64,000 bases of DNA from Mycogone perniciosa (Eukaryota; Ascomycota; Sordariomycetes; Hypocreales; Hypocreaceae). The notes beneath the pieces were generated by a model that was given only the letters and a program-made list of their open reading frames with translations, had not been told where the DNA came from and searched no databases. The stretch is taken from contig JAOALB010000128.1 of assembly GCA_025331125.1 (NCBI GenBank), positions 1 through 64,000 on the forward strand, in the 5' to 3' direction. Each line of letters begins with the position of its first letter. Position 1 is the first letter of the stretch. This document shows, one piece after another, positions 33,100-44,655 of this stretch. The translations under genes were made by a program, and so were the position numbers.

Positions 33100-36000
33100 C
33101 CAAGCTTCCCTCCTACACCTACAGGTACCCCACCTTTTAGGTGCCTACTCACCAAAACTCTATAACCTTTTAACTAGCTATTAAGAAAATAAGCCTAATA
33201 ATACTCTCTCGCCCCTCCTAGGCACTTAAAGAAAGATAGTAAATGCTATTAGACTTTAAGTAAACTAAGGATAATTAAATCTCGCTACTACTAGGCAGGA
33301 AGCACTTTAGCAACTTAAAAAGGAAAGTACTCTTTTACTTTTAAAGTAAAAAGAAATTATAGTCTTTTTACTTATATTTAAAAAATACTATATTAGTAAT
33401 AAATATATTAAAACTAATATCTTTAAATTTAAATTTAAATTTAATTTAAAATTTAATATCTTTTTCTTTTTAAAAAGGATTTAAAAAAGCTTTTTGTCTT
33501 TTTTTAAAAGTAAATTAATAAAAGCCTTTACTTTTATAAATAAAAAGCAGTTAAATATAATATTTAAAATCTTTATTTAAATTAAAAAGATCAATTTAAT
33601 TTAAAGGGCTAGGCAAAAAGTATTACTTTTAATAGTTTAAGCTATTAATAATTATTTAATTAAATATTAAAAAAAGTATTATTTTTTAATAATTATATTA
33701 ATAAATAAAAACCTTTTATTTATTTAATTATTAATTATTTAATTAATTAATAAAGGGTTTTATTAAAATAATAAATAATAGTAAATTGAACTTTAATTTT
33801 TAAATAAAATTAATATAAAGGCTCTTTTATTAATTAATAGCTTAAAATAAATTATATAATTTATAGTTATAGCTATAAATATAAATGAAAACTTTTTAAT
33901 ATAAAGAAATAAAAATAAACTTTCTCTTTAAAGTAATAGTAAATTAACTTTTATTATTTATAAAAATAAATAAAAATTATTTTAAGAATTAATAATAAAG
34001 TCTTTTTTTAAGTCCTTTTAAACTATAATTAAAAGAAAATTACTGCTATTAGTATTAAATAAAAGGTTATTAAAATTAATAACTTTAAAAGTAAAGTTTA
34101 AGTTTATACTTTAAATTAAAATAAAAAATATTAAAAAAGAATTCTTTACTTTAACTTTAATTATAAAAGCTAATAGTTTAAAGATTAAAGAAATATATAT
34201 ATAAAGGAGTTTTTTTATATAAAGTATTTTTAAATACTATATTAATACTTTAAGTATTTTCTTTATTAATATATTAATTTTAATTAAAGCTTAAAAAAGC
34301 GCTAAATGTAAAAAGCTTTTAGTTTTTTATTAAAAGGCCCCTTTTAATAAAATTATTAATATTTATTATTATTTTATTTAGTTTAAAAAAGAAATTAAAA
34401 TAAATATTAAACTCTTTCACTATTTAACTTTAATAAAGTTTTAAATTTAAAAGGTATAAATAATTTAATATAATAAATATTTTAGCTTTTATAATCTTTA
34501 AAAGTATATTAAAATTATATATTATAAAAAGTATAGTAAACCTGCCTTTTAATATATTAATAAAAATAAAAATTATAATAACTTTATTAAAGATATTAAC
34601 TGCTTTAAATTTTATAAAATTTAATACTTTAAATTACTATATATATTTAACAATTAAAAATAAAATAAAAATATATACTATTAAAAAATAATTTAAAGGC
34701 ATTAAAGAATTTAAAATTTAAAAACTTTAAAAAAAAAACCTTACCCCGTTTACCTTTAAGCTTAGTTTTAATGCATTTAAAGGAGGAGCTTTTTAAACTG
34801 CTTTAGCTAAATCCTTTATTACTTTTAAGGCTTAAATTTAAAAACCCTTTTTTTAAATAAAATAATATCTTTTACCTTTATAATAAAGCCTTTTTAAAAT
34901 AAAATTAATTTAATAAATATTTTTAATAGTTTATTAAAGGAAGATTTAATAGTTTATTTTATAATAAAAGTTATTAATTTAAATAACTTTATAAATAATA
35001 CTTTAAAGGAATCCTTTAAAGGAAATAAACTTTATAAATTTAATTTATAAATAATAAAGTTTATTAAAACTATTAAAAGAATTTTAATTTAAAAGTCTTA
35101 AAGATAATATTATAATATAGCCTTTTTATTAGCTTAAAAAGACAGCTTTAATATTATATTTATTTAAAAGCTATAAATTTATTAAAATATTATATTATTT
35201 AAAAGATAAATAAAATTTTACTTTAACTTTTAACTATTTAATTTATTTAATAATTAAAAGAAGATTAAACCTTTTATTTTTATATATATTAAAAAGTTAT
35301 TAAATTTATTATATTAATAACTTTTACTTTTAAAATTAAACAGTAATTATATCTATTAAATAAAAGCCTGCAGTTATATTATTATTAATATTTACTATAA
35401 AGTTACCTTTAATACTATAATAAAAACTTTTAAAAAGTAAAGTTAACCCTTTTTAGATTTAATTATTTTAAAAGACTTTAATATATTATATTAAATATAG
35501 TAATTAAGCTAAGTTTTAAATACTATAAGTAATAGATTAGTTAAATAAATAAATCAATATAATTTAATTTTAGCTTTTATAAATGCTTTTATAAATGATT
35601 TTAAAAAATGCATTAACTTTATTTTCTTTAACTGCTTTATATTAATAACTATTATAAAAAACTTAAATATAGGCTTAAACTATTATATAATTACTATTAT
35701 ACTTTTAAACTTTATTTAGCTAATAGTTAATATAAGAAAGAAATATATCCCTATTAAAAGCTTATAAGACTTTAGCTAGTTAATATATATATATACTTAA
35801 CTTTTTTTAAAGGTAAATGCAATTAATTTAATTAAAAGAGACTTAAATGCAGCTATATAAATACTTTAAAGACTTTTTATAGATTATATATGATTAATAG
35901 GTAAAAAGAAATATTAAGATAAATATAGCGCCTTTTAATAAAATAAAAACTATTAAATAGCCTATTTAACTTATATTATAATGCCTTTTAAAATTAATAA

Positions 36001-38887
36001 ATAATTTAAAGTGAAGAAAATATAATATAATACTATTAAATATAAAAAATATAACTATTAAAATGAAATTATAATTAAAGCTAGTTTAAATAAAAATATT
36101 TAATAAATAGTTAGATAATATAAAGCTATAAACTATTTTTAACCCCCCCTTTTAATAAATAGCAATAAAAGTATTTTAAACTTTAAAGAGTAAATAGCCT
36201 TTTTTAAAAAATATTTAGTATAGTAAAAAAAAGCTAAAAAAGATATTAAAAACCTTTAAAAACCTTAAATATTAAAAAACCTTTAAATATTATAAAATAA
36301 AATTATTATTAAAAAAGAAATAAAAAAAGCTATAATTAAAGTAAAAAGTATTACATTTAATGCAGGTAATATATTAATTACCTTTTTATATTATATATAG
36401 TTTATTATTAAAGAGTTTATTATAAACCTCTTTAAAGGTTACTTTGAATTAAAATACTACCCTTTCCCCTTTAAAAATATTAAAATTACTATTATATTTA
36501 AGCTTAATAAGTTTAACTATATAATTTATAAAGCCTTTAAGTTGATTTTACTGCTATTCTATATGAAAAAAAGGCTTTAAAAGGCTATTTATTAATAGGG
36601 TATCCCTTTTAATATTTAAATATAAAATCTTTTTAAAATAATACTTTAAAGCCTTTTTTAAAAAATAGCTATAGATTTAATTGCCTATTTAATTTATAAT
36701 ATTAAAGTTACTTTAAATAAAAGGGAAGTTATAACTTTATTTACTTTTAATATCTTTAAGGCTTTTAATATTATTATAAAAAATAGACTAATCTTATAGT
36801 TTAAGTAATAAAGCTAGCTTATTTAAGTTATAAAATAAATAAAGGTTTTTATAAATAATAAAACTGCTTTTATTTATAAAGGGGATAAAATTAATTTATT
36901 AGACTTTACCTTGAAATATAGTACTTTATAAAAATCTTTTATCTCTTTTACTATATTAATACTATATTTTAATTTAATTTTTTAGCTTAAAGATTAATAA
37001 TTTTACTTTAAATATAGTAATAATATTACTATATTAATTATAAAAAGGTTTATTTAGAAAATAGCTACTTTTATATAATAAATATTTAATAAAATATTAA
37101 AGTAAAAAGCAGAGAATATAATATCTTTTAATTATATTAAAGCTAAACTATTATACTTTTATTATATAAAAAGTTGAATTTATAAAAAAAGGATTATAAT
37201 AAAGGGAAAATTAATTTAATTTAAAGAGGATATTTAATAGTTAAAAGTTTACTTTAATTTAAAGCCTTTTTTTAAAAAATATATAAAAATACTTATAGGT
37301 AAAATATATAAAGTCTTTAATTTCTTTAAATTATTTAATAAAATTTAAAAAGGCTTACCTTTTAAAACTATAGTATAAGCTATAAAAGCCTATATCTTTT
37401 TTATTGCTTTATATACAATAAAAGTATAGTAGTTAAAGTATAAATAATAATTATAAATTAACTTTATTAAATAAGTAAATATAAAAGTATTTAATTTAAT
37501 AAATAAAATAAATAAAGTTTTTAAAATTATAATAAAGGCAGTCTCTTTAATTTAAAAGACTATAAATATTCTTGTTTTATATAAAGAAATAAAAGTCTTT
37601 ATAGCTAGTATTACTTTAATATAGGCTTAATTTTAATATATAGTAAAATTTATAGAATTAAATTAAAACTACTTAATTAATTAATATATTAATAAAAAAC
37701 ACCCTATTTAACTATTATAAATTAAACTTTAATATATTACTACTTTAATTAATAAAACTATTAAATTTACCTTTTTTACTAAAAAGTCTTTATATATTCT
37801 CTTTAATTTTAATTTAAAAGGTATAGGCAAATTAACTGCAGTAAAGAAACACTTAAAGTTAATTAACTTTTTCCTTTTTTATTTAATTTTAGCCTATATT
37901 AATAAATTCTAAATAAAAGGGAATATAAGCTAAAAAGCAGTTACCTACTATAAAGTAAAAGTAATTATAAATATTAAATACTTTAATAATATAAAGGTTT
38001 ATAATATAAAAGTATAAGCTGCTTTAAAGGCTATAAAGTTAATAGCTAAATATATAAAGGAAAACTATATAATTTAAATAGCTTTCTTTTTTTTAAATAG
38101 TTTATTTATTATTAATAACCTATTTAATAAGCCTTTATTATTTATATAAAAAGTATATATATACTTTTAAAAATTAATATAAAGTATTTAACTTTATAAA
38201 ACTATTATTTTATAAGTTTTAAAATATAAAGATATTATAGGCAATAAATAGGCTAATTATTTACTTAAATAAAATACAGCTTTTTTTACTATATTATAAA
38301 ACTAAGCTATAATTATATATATTAAAAGATAAATTAAAAAAAATTATAAAAGTAAAGGAATAAAATTAATTTAATAAAACTTTAAAAGGCTATAAACAGT
38401 AAAGATTTAAAGCTTTAGCCTCCCCTTTAAAGCTTAAACTTTTATACTTTATCTTTTATAAGCTTTTAATAGAAAAATTAAAATATAAAAACTTTTAGGA
38501 ATATTATAAATGCTTTAAATATAATAAAAAGTTTATTTATAAATATAGTAAATTAAAAAAGTAAAGCTATTTTATAAAATATAAAATAGTTAAGCCTTTT
38601 TTTCTAAATATCCCTTTTAAAAAAACCCTTTTATTTATTTATTTAAATTTATAAAAAATAAAGCTTTTTAAAAACTAATAAAAAAAGCAGACCTTTATAG
38701 TCCTCCTTTAGCAGAAATAGATTAATATTACTTAAATTAACCCTTTTTCTTTTATAAATTAAAACTCAGTAAATAGCAGCGCAAGCCGCCAGCTCTTAAT
38801 ATCCTATTGCCTATAAGGGATTTATATAACTAGCTTACTTAGTGGACGTAAATAATAAAACAAACAAAACAAACAAAGCAAACAAAC
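33100..38887 (+). mobile_element. LINE-type (non-LTR) retrotransposon, extreme RIP-like AT bias, inserted in the PKS methyltransferase
   Basis: About 5.8 kb, overwhelmingly A/T, with no long open frame. The ends are defined by a 14-bp flanking duplication, ATCGTGGTATACCA (33086-33099) and ATCGTGGCATACCA (38888-38901), with one C/T difference. The right end carries an A-rich (AAAC)n tail (about 38865-38887), as expected for target-primed integration. In one + frame, reverse-transcriptase boxes can be followed despite stops: FNIFKAFN (36749 on, equivalent to the FD.K.AFD box), YSNNI (37013 on, equivalent to Y.DD with both Asp read as Asn) and FNYIKAKLLYF (37121 on). This order and spacing fit Tad/I-like LINEs. 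The Asp-to-Asn changes are G-to-A transitions. Confidence 0.8.
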
Positions 38888-38901
38888 ATCGTGGCATACC
38901 A
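38888..38901. repeat. Right target-site duplication of the LINE
   Basis: 14 bp, partner of 33086-33099, directly after the A-rich tail. Confidence 0.85.
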
Positions 38902-39500
38902 AGATCATCCACATAGAATCTATTGAGCCTGTTGTCTTGGACCATTGGTTTTAGCATTTTCATCTCGCCCGGGATGACACTGGGGAGATTTTCTCCAACA
39001 GCGTGCATGATCTCCAGATCGATGTCCGGATGACTGGCTATGATACTCAGAATATCTTCATGCGTATCTTTCTTCAATTCAGGCTTCGCATGCACCAGAG
39101 CACCCTGTTTGACACGATTCAAGACGTGGTTAACGTAGCTGAACAACCTTACATGATGAGGTGACAAGTTCGATCGGTGCTCAGCAGGAATGGCTTGATC
39201 GAGGTGCTGCAGGTAATAGTAAGTCACGTGCTCAAGGTCACCAAATAAGGCTCGTTCCAAAGTAGCCTCCTCGCCTTTCAGTGTAAGGTTGCGACCATGA
39301 GGCACCAAGGGTCCCCAAGTGAACTCGAAGAAGAGATGAAGATCGGTCTCTGATGTCGGAGGAACCAGAGGCTTGGTGTGCAATCCTTGGAGCTGGATGA
39401 GGGTTACACTATCTTCAGTATAAATAAACATCTCCATTAATATCGGGAAGTTCGATACCTCCGTGTGGCACTGGGGAACGGAAGGGTGTCTCGGAGACAA
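38888..39500 (-). pseudogene. PKS-NRPS remnant, part 2a (inverted): DH C-half and start of methyltransferase region
   Basis: On the minus strand, just inside the right breakpoint, a segment reads ELPDINGDVYLY, then after a one-base shift and stops near 39420, TLIQLQGLHTKPLVPP. This is the C-terminal hotdog of a fungal PKS dehydratase. HVTYYYLQHLDQAIP and IMHAVGENLPSVIPGEMKML follow, the typical entry to the methyltransferase domain. At DDLGMPR it runs into the LINE; the other side of the insertion (33085 downwards) continues the same domain. This proves that parts 2a and 2b were contiguous before the LINE arrived. Confidence 0.87.
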
Positions 39501-42500
39501 TGGTCGACTCTCATGGGGGAAAGTTGACCATGGACACTGGATTAGACGACCTTGGTATGGACTCTCTTGTCGCTATTGAGGTTCGGTCCTGGTTCTTCAA
39601 AGCGTTGAGCGCCGATGTCACTGTACTCCAGGTCCTCAATAGTGGTACTGCTAGGGCTCTGCTCCGATCTGTCAAGAAGAAAGTTTTTGATACAATGGTC
39701 CTGACCCCTGAAGATAAGCCGGCAACACCTGACAATAAGGCTATACCATCGGTGCTTGAACCACAGCCGATCGAGAAGCTAGTTGAGCCTGAAGTCCTGA
39801 TTGAGATCACAGACACCACTCCAGAGGAGAGCAAGGGTTCTTCTGAATCCAATTCAGTGCTAGATACAACTGAGACAGTGGATGCCACTAATCTGGTTAG
39901 CAGTGCTACCCCATTGGAAATCGACACCGATTCTGAATAATTTGCTCCTGAGAAGCCCTTCGCCAAGGACCTCGTCGCAAGATCTCTTACGCTCTCATTT
40001 GGCCAATCTCGATTTTGGTTCCTGAAGCACTTCTTACCTGACCAAAGTGCCTTCAACATCACGACCGTCATCCGCATGCAGGGACTCTTGGATATCGACC
40101 GGTTGGCGAGAGCTGTTGACACTGTTGCCAATCATCATGAGGCTTTGCGGATTGCATTTGTTAGCAGTGTCAACCAACCGATGCAGATTGTCCTCAAGAC
40201 TTCATCTCTAAAGTTGAAGCGTAAGCAAATTTCCGATGCTGATGAAGTTAAGCCTGAACAAGAGGCCATCAAATGCCATGTCTATGACCTCGAGGCTGGC
40301 CAGACAATGCGACTCCAAGTGCTCACTCTTTCACCCACTGTCAACTTTCTCATCTTGGGCTATCACCATATCAACATGGATGGTCTGAGTTTTGAGGTCC
40401 TCTTTAATAATGTCCAGAAAGTGTTCCAAGGCACGACCTTCACCCCTGGGGTTCTTCAATACCTTGACTTCACGGTCCGCGAGCACGAGGAATACCGACT
40501 TGGCAAATGGATGCCTGAACTAAACTTCTGGCGAAACGAATTTTCTACTCTGCCCGAGCCATTGCCACTTCTTCCACGATCACAGAAACAATCACGCCCT
40601 GAAATTACTCAGTACGGTACTATGCGTGTAGAACGGCGAATTCCCGCAGAACTTTCAGGTGCGATTAAGAAGACTGCTCGAAAGTTCAAAGCTGGTTTAT
40701 TCGCATTCTACCTTGCTGTGTTGAAGGCTCTTATTGTTCGATGTGTCGATATCGATGACCTCTGCACTGGCATGGCCGACGTCAATCGCAAGTAGAGCGA
40801 GGTTTTGGAGAGCATTGGTCTCTATCTTAACTTGGTAACCCTTCGTGTAACTTGTGAATCTTCACAGCCTTTCAGCGAGTCCTTGGAGGAGATGCAGAAG
40901 AAGTCCCAACTAGCCTTTTCCAATGCTCGTGTTCCCTTCGACGCCATTCTCAACGAGCTCGGCGCTCCCAGATCCGCTGCGCAGCCTCCTCTGTTTCAAG
41001 TCTTCATGAATTACCGCCAGGGTGTTCGTGAAGTTCGCGAGTTTTTGCGACTGCGAGTGTGAGGGCGAACTCCTGAGTGGGGGAGAGCTCGCATATGACA
41101 TTAGCTTTGATGTGGTTGAGAATACAGGAGGCGAGACAAACGTCATGCTCTCGGTCCAAAAGGCATTGTATGACGAGGCCAACGCTGAGCTTCTCCTCGA
41201 CTCTCATTTCAACTTGATGGAGGCCTTTGCTAGCAACCGTGCGTCTCGAATGAACAAGCCAGCTCTTCACAGGCAATCTTCAATCGATGATGCTTTGGAG
41301 CTGGGGTGTGGGCCTGTGTTTGAACATACTTGGCCTGCAACCATCCCTCAGAGGATTCAAGACCAGATCCAGGCTCACCCTGACAAGTTGGCTCTGACGG
41401 GTGCCAATGGCACAGACTTGACCTATGCCTAGATGGGAGCTCTCGTGGATAGCATCTCGGCCACTCTGGACAAAGTCAACGCAACCGAAATTACCGGCTT
41501 GCTCCAGCACCCAACACCAGCAGCTATTTGCTCCATTCTTACTATCATGAAAACTGGTCGGACTTTCATTCCTCTTGATCCTCGTGTTGGAAAAACCCGA
41601 CTCGCATCGATTGCCGCTGAGTCCAAGCCTTCCTGCGTTATCGTCGACGCTTCGACACAAGTTGACAGCGAGTTCCTCGGCAACACCACTTTGATCAATG
41701 TCACCAAAGTGCCTCGATCTTATATAATAACTCCCCTATCGAGACACAGCCAGCTGACTTAGCTGCATTGATCTATACGAGGGGATCGACTGGTACGCCC
41801 AAGGGCATAAGCTTGAGTCACGCCTTACTGCGGAACAATCTCGAAATCACTACCGATCACTTCAAGATGGAGCAAGCCGCCGAGGTTATTCTCCAGCAAA
41901 CTTCCTTTAGCTTCAACATGTCGCTCTTCCAAGTCTTCTGTGCTCTCTGCAATGCTGCCACTCTTGTTGTCGTACCCGCGGATATCAGAGGGGACTCCAG
42001 TGCGCTGGCAATCCTGAAACTCGAGACTGGCGTCAGTATCACAGCTGCGGCACCGGCTGAGTATATCTCCCTGATCCGCTACGGTGCTTCCTCTCTCCAG
42101 CAGAGCCACAAGTGGTGACTAGCATGCTCAGACGGCGAAAAGGTCACCGATCTCCTTGTGAGCAGCTTCCGCTTGCTGTCCAAGTAATTAACTCTCATCA
42201 ACGCCTATGGACCTGCTGAGACAATATTCCTCTGCGCCTGAGCTGTGGTCCCTTACCAGTAGATACAACGCAGTAATTCTATTCTGCCTCTGAATACATA
42301 TCCCAACTACGCTATCGACATCGTTGGAAAGGATGACAAACCTGTTCCCGCTGGTGTCACTGGCGAGGTAGCTATCGGTGGTGCTGGTGTCGGACTTCGC
42401 TATCTTAACAATGCATAACTGACATCCCAAAAGTTGCCACGCGACCCTTACGCAAATAGCTCATTAAAGAAGCAGGGATGAACTACCATGCACCTCACAG

Positions 42501-43963
42501 GTGATCGTGGTCGTCTTACTCCCGATGGCGGACTCGTCTTAGAGGGGCGTATCAGCGGTGATAGTCAGGTCAAGGTTCGAGGCATTCGAATCGAACTTGA
42601 GGAAGTCGAGCACGCTATCGTACAGGAGTCTCAGGGTTCCATTCCTCAGGCTGCCCCTTAACGTATCCAACAAGCTCGATCGACAGGCATTGCAGCCTCT
42701 ACCTGTCTCCAGCACAACAACTGGGCAAGCCAGAACCTACCCCCTATGCAAGAACAGGTCAAGCAACTCTAGGAACTAGTAATCCTTGACCAGGCTCTTT
42801 CACAGCTTGGGGTTAATTCTAATACGGATTTCTTCCACGCTGGCGGCACTTTGCTTCTACTTGTCGAGCTTCAAGCCCAATTCAGAAAGAGGTTCGGCTT
42901 TGCCCCATCGGTACAGCAGCTGTTCGGTTCATTGACTCTCGAGGGCATGTCGGCACTTATTGAAGGCAGGCCAATCCAGGAAGAAGGAAACGAGGAGTTG
43001 GATTGGGAAGCAGAAGCGGTCCTTCTCCCTGGTGAGACGTACGAAGCCCATTACAAGGACACAGAAGCTGTTTCCGGTCCCACAAAGGTAGTCGTCCTCA
43101 CTGGAGCCACAGGCTTCCTGGGAAGACACATCCTCGAACGCCTCCTCCGAAACAAGGTAGTTCAGAAGGTATACCGCGTCGCAGTACGCAAGAAATCTTC
43201 TGAGCTCCCAAACATGTTCGGAGACAGCCGCGTCGACGTCTTCAAGGGTAACCTTGGCGCCCTAGATCTCGGCCTTTCTCCTGCCGACGCGCAGCGTGTG
43301 TTCGGAACGGCAGATACTGTCATTCACAATGGCGCTGACGTTTCTTTCATGAAGACGTATGCATCTCTCTGTCGCACTAATATCGACGCAACCAAGCAAA
43401 TTGCACGCCTATCCCAACGCCACCGCATTCCCTTCCACTTCGTCTCTTCCGCTAGCGTGACACAATTGACTCCGCTGGACGAGGTTGGCGAAATCTCTAT
43501 GGCCCCCTACGCACCATGAGCAGACGCAGATGGATATATCACAGCCAAGTGGGTGAGTGAGCGGCATCTTGAACTCATGGCAGAGACGTATGGTCTGCCC
43601 GTCACTATCCATCGCCCCGCTAGTATCACAGGCAATGACAGCAGCGACCTGGACCTGATGGGTAGCCTCTTCCGCTTCGTGGAGAAGCTGGAGGCAGTAC
43701 CTGAGAGCAGAGACTGGAGGGGCTACTTCGCTCTAATATCAGTACATAGCGTGGCAGCCGCTGTCGTCAAGTCCGTCGAGGATGTAGAGCGCGCTCCCGC
43801 CTCCGGCCAGTATCAGTACGAGTCGCGCGAGATTGTGTATCCGCTGTCCACCATGGCTGATGTCACCAAGATTACTGAAGAGTTCCCTATCCGAACGACG
43901 GCACTGGAGGAATGGGTTGAGAAGGCAGAGGCAAAGGGTCTAAACCCTTTGCTGGGAATCTAG
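39501..43963 (+). pseudogene. PKS-NRPS remnant, part 3: ACP, condensation, adenylation, thiolation, reductase
   Basis: Back on the + strand: ACP (GLDDLGMDSLVAIEVRSW, serine intact), a Ser/Thr/Glu-rich linker, and a C domain with the active-site motif HHINMDG. The A domain has IYTRGSTGTPKG, where the usual first Ser is Arg, LINAYGPAE and LTGDRGR. The T domain reads FFHAGGTLLLL, with the phosphopantetheine serine replaced. The terminal reductase or Dieckmann-type domain has VVLTGATGFLGRHILERLL and YITAKWVSE. Stops occur at 39938, 40793 (TAG), 41430 (TAG), 42116, 42188 and more. Frameshifts include an extra T in the T5 run at 41042-41046 and one near 41715. Architecture identifies a hybrid PKS-NRPS of the type that makes tetramic acids and related acyl-amino-acid products. 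It cannot be functional. Confidence 0.9.
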
Positions 43964-44655
43964 TTGAGGAAAGCCGCAGCGAGAAACAGCCGCTGGGCAT
44001 TCCCGAAGTTGATCAAGGGATGAGATGGCAGTTAGAACACACCCTGTATTAGCTTTTCTTCGTTCCTTTCTAGTATATAATATCTCGTCTTTATAGATAG
44101 GTTTGGCTTAATGTTATGGTATGGATGAGTTCGGGTCTGGTTTCATAGCCAATACAATTTACTTTTGGCTACTAGGTTATATTTTCCTATCTGTCAAAAC
44201 ATCTAGTTGTGACCATCACAAATCAAAATAAAGCACGTTGGTTTCAAATAAGAGGCTGGGGTAGTTGTGGGGGGAAAGAGAGTGTGGCATTAACGCTCGG
44301 GGACCGCAAAGACATAGATACAGTAATAGGCAGTTGTTTGTGGTTGCTTATATCAATGAGAGTTGTCTGTAGTTATGCATTACTAATGCGAGTAACCTGT
44401 AGTAATCAGAGTTAGCTGTAGCATGTAGGTGTTGTGTGGTCCCTGTTTTCTTATCCCCCGCTTGAGAGGGCGAGACATGGCGACTCATACATGCCAGCTT
44501 TAGCACCAGCATCCGCTGGAGGGATGTGAATGGCAATGGCCTATTCCGTATTGAGATAATATACAGATGCTTCGCAACTAACAATAAAAAAATTTTTTAA
44601 ACAATACCAAATATTCCGACTCGTCGCCATGTTTTCAAACTTCATAGATTTGCTT
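43964..44655. other. Intergenic, no gene recognised
   Basis: AT-leaning 3' flanks of the dead PKS-NRPS and the methylcitrate synthase gene. The region marks the border between the accessory island and conserved core. Confidence 0.55.

Noticed and set aside
31562..33155. Minus-strand methyltransferase as a separate gene of the cluster
   Set aside because: It continues into KR and ACP-linker sequence and, across the LINE, from the DH half, so it is an internal domain of the inverted PKS segment.
33170..38830. AT-rich block considered as a centromere-like or mitochondrial insertion
   Set aside because: Flanking 14-bp duplication, an A-rich 3' tail and an in-frame trace of reverse-transcriptase boxes fit a mutated LINE better. 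No mitochondrial gene or tRNA is seen.
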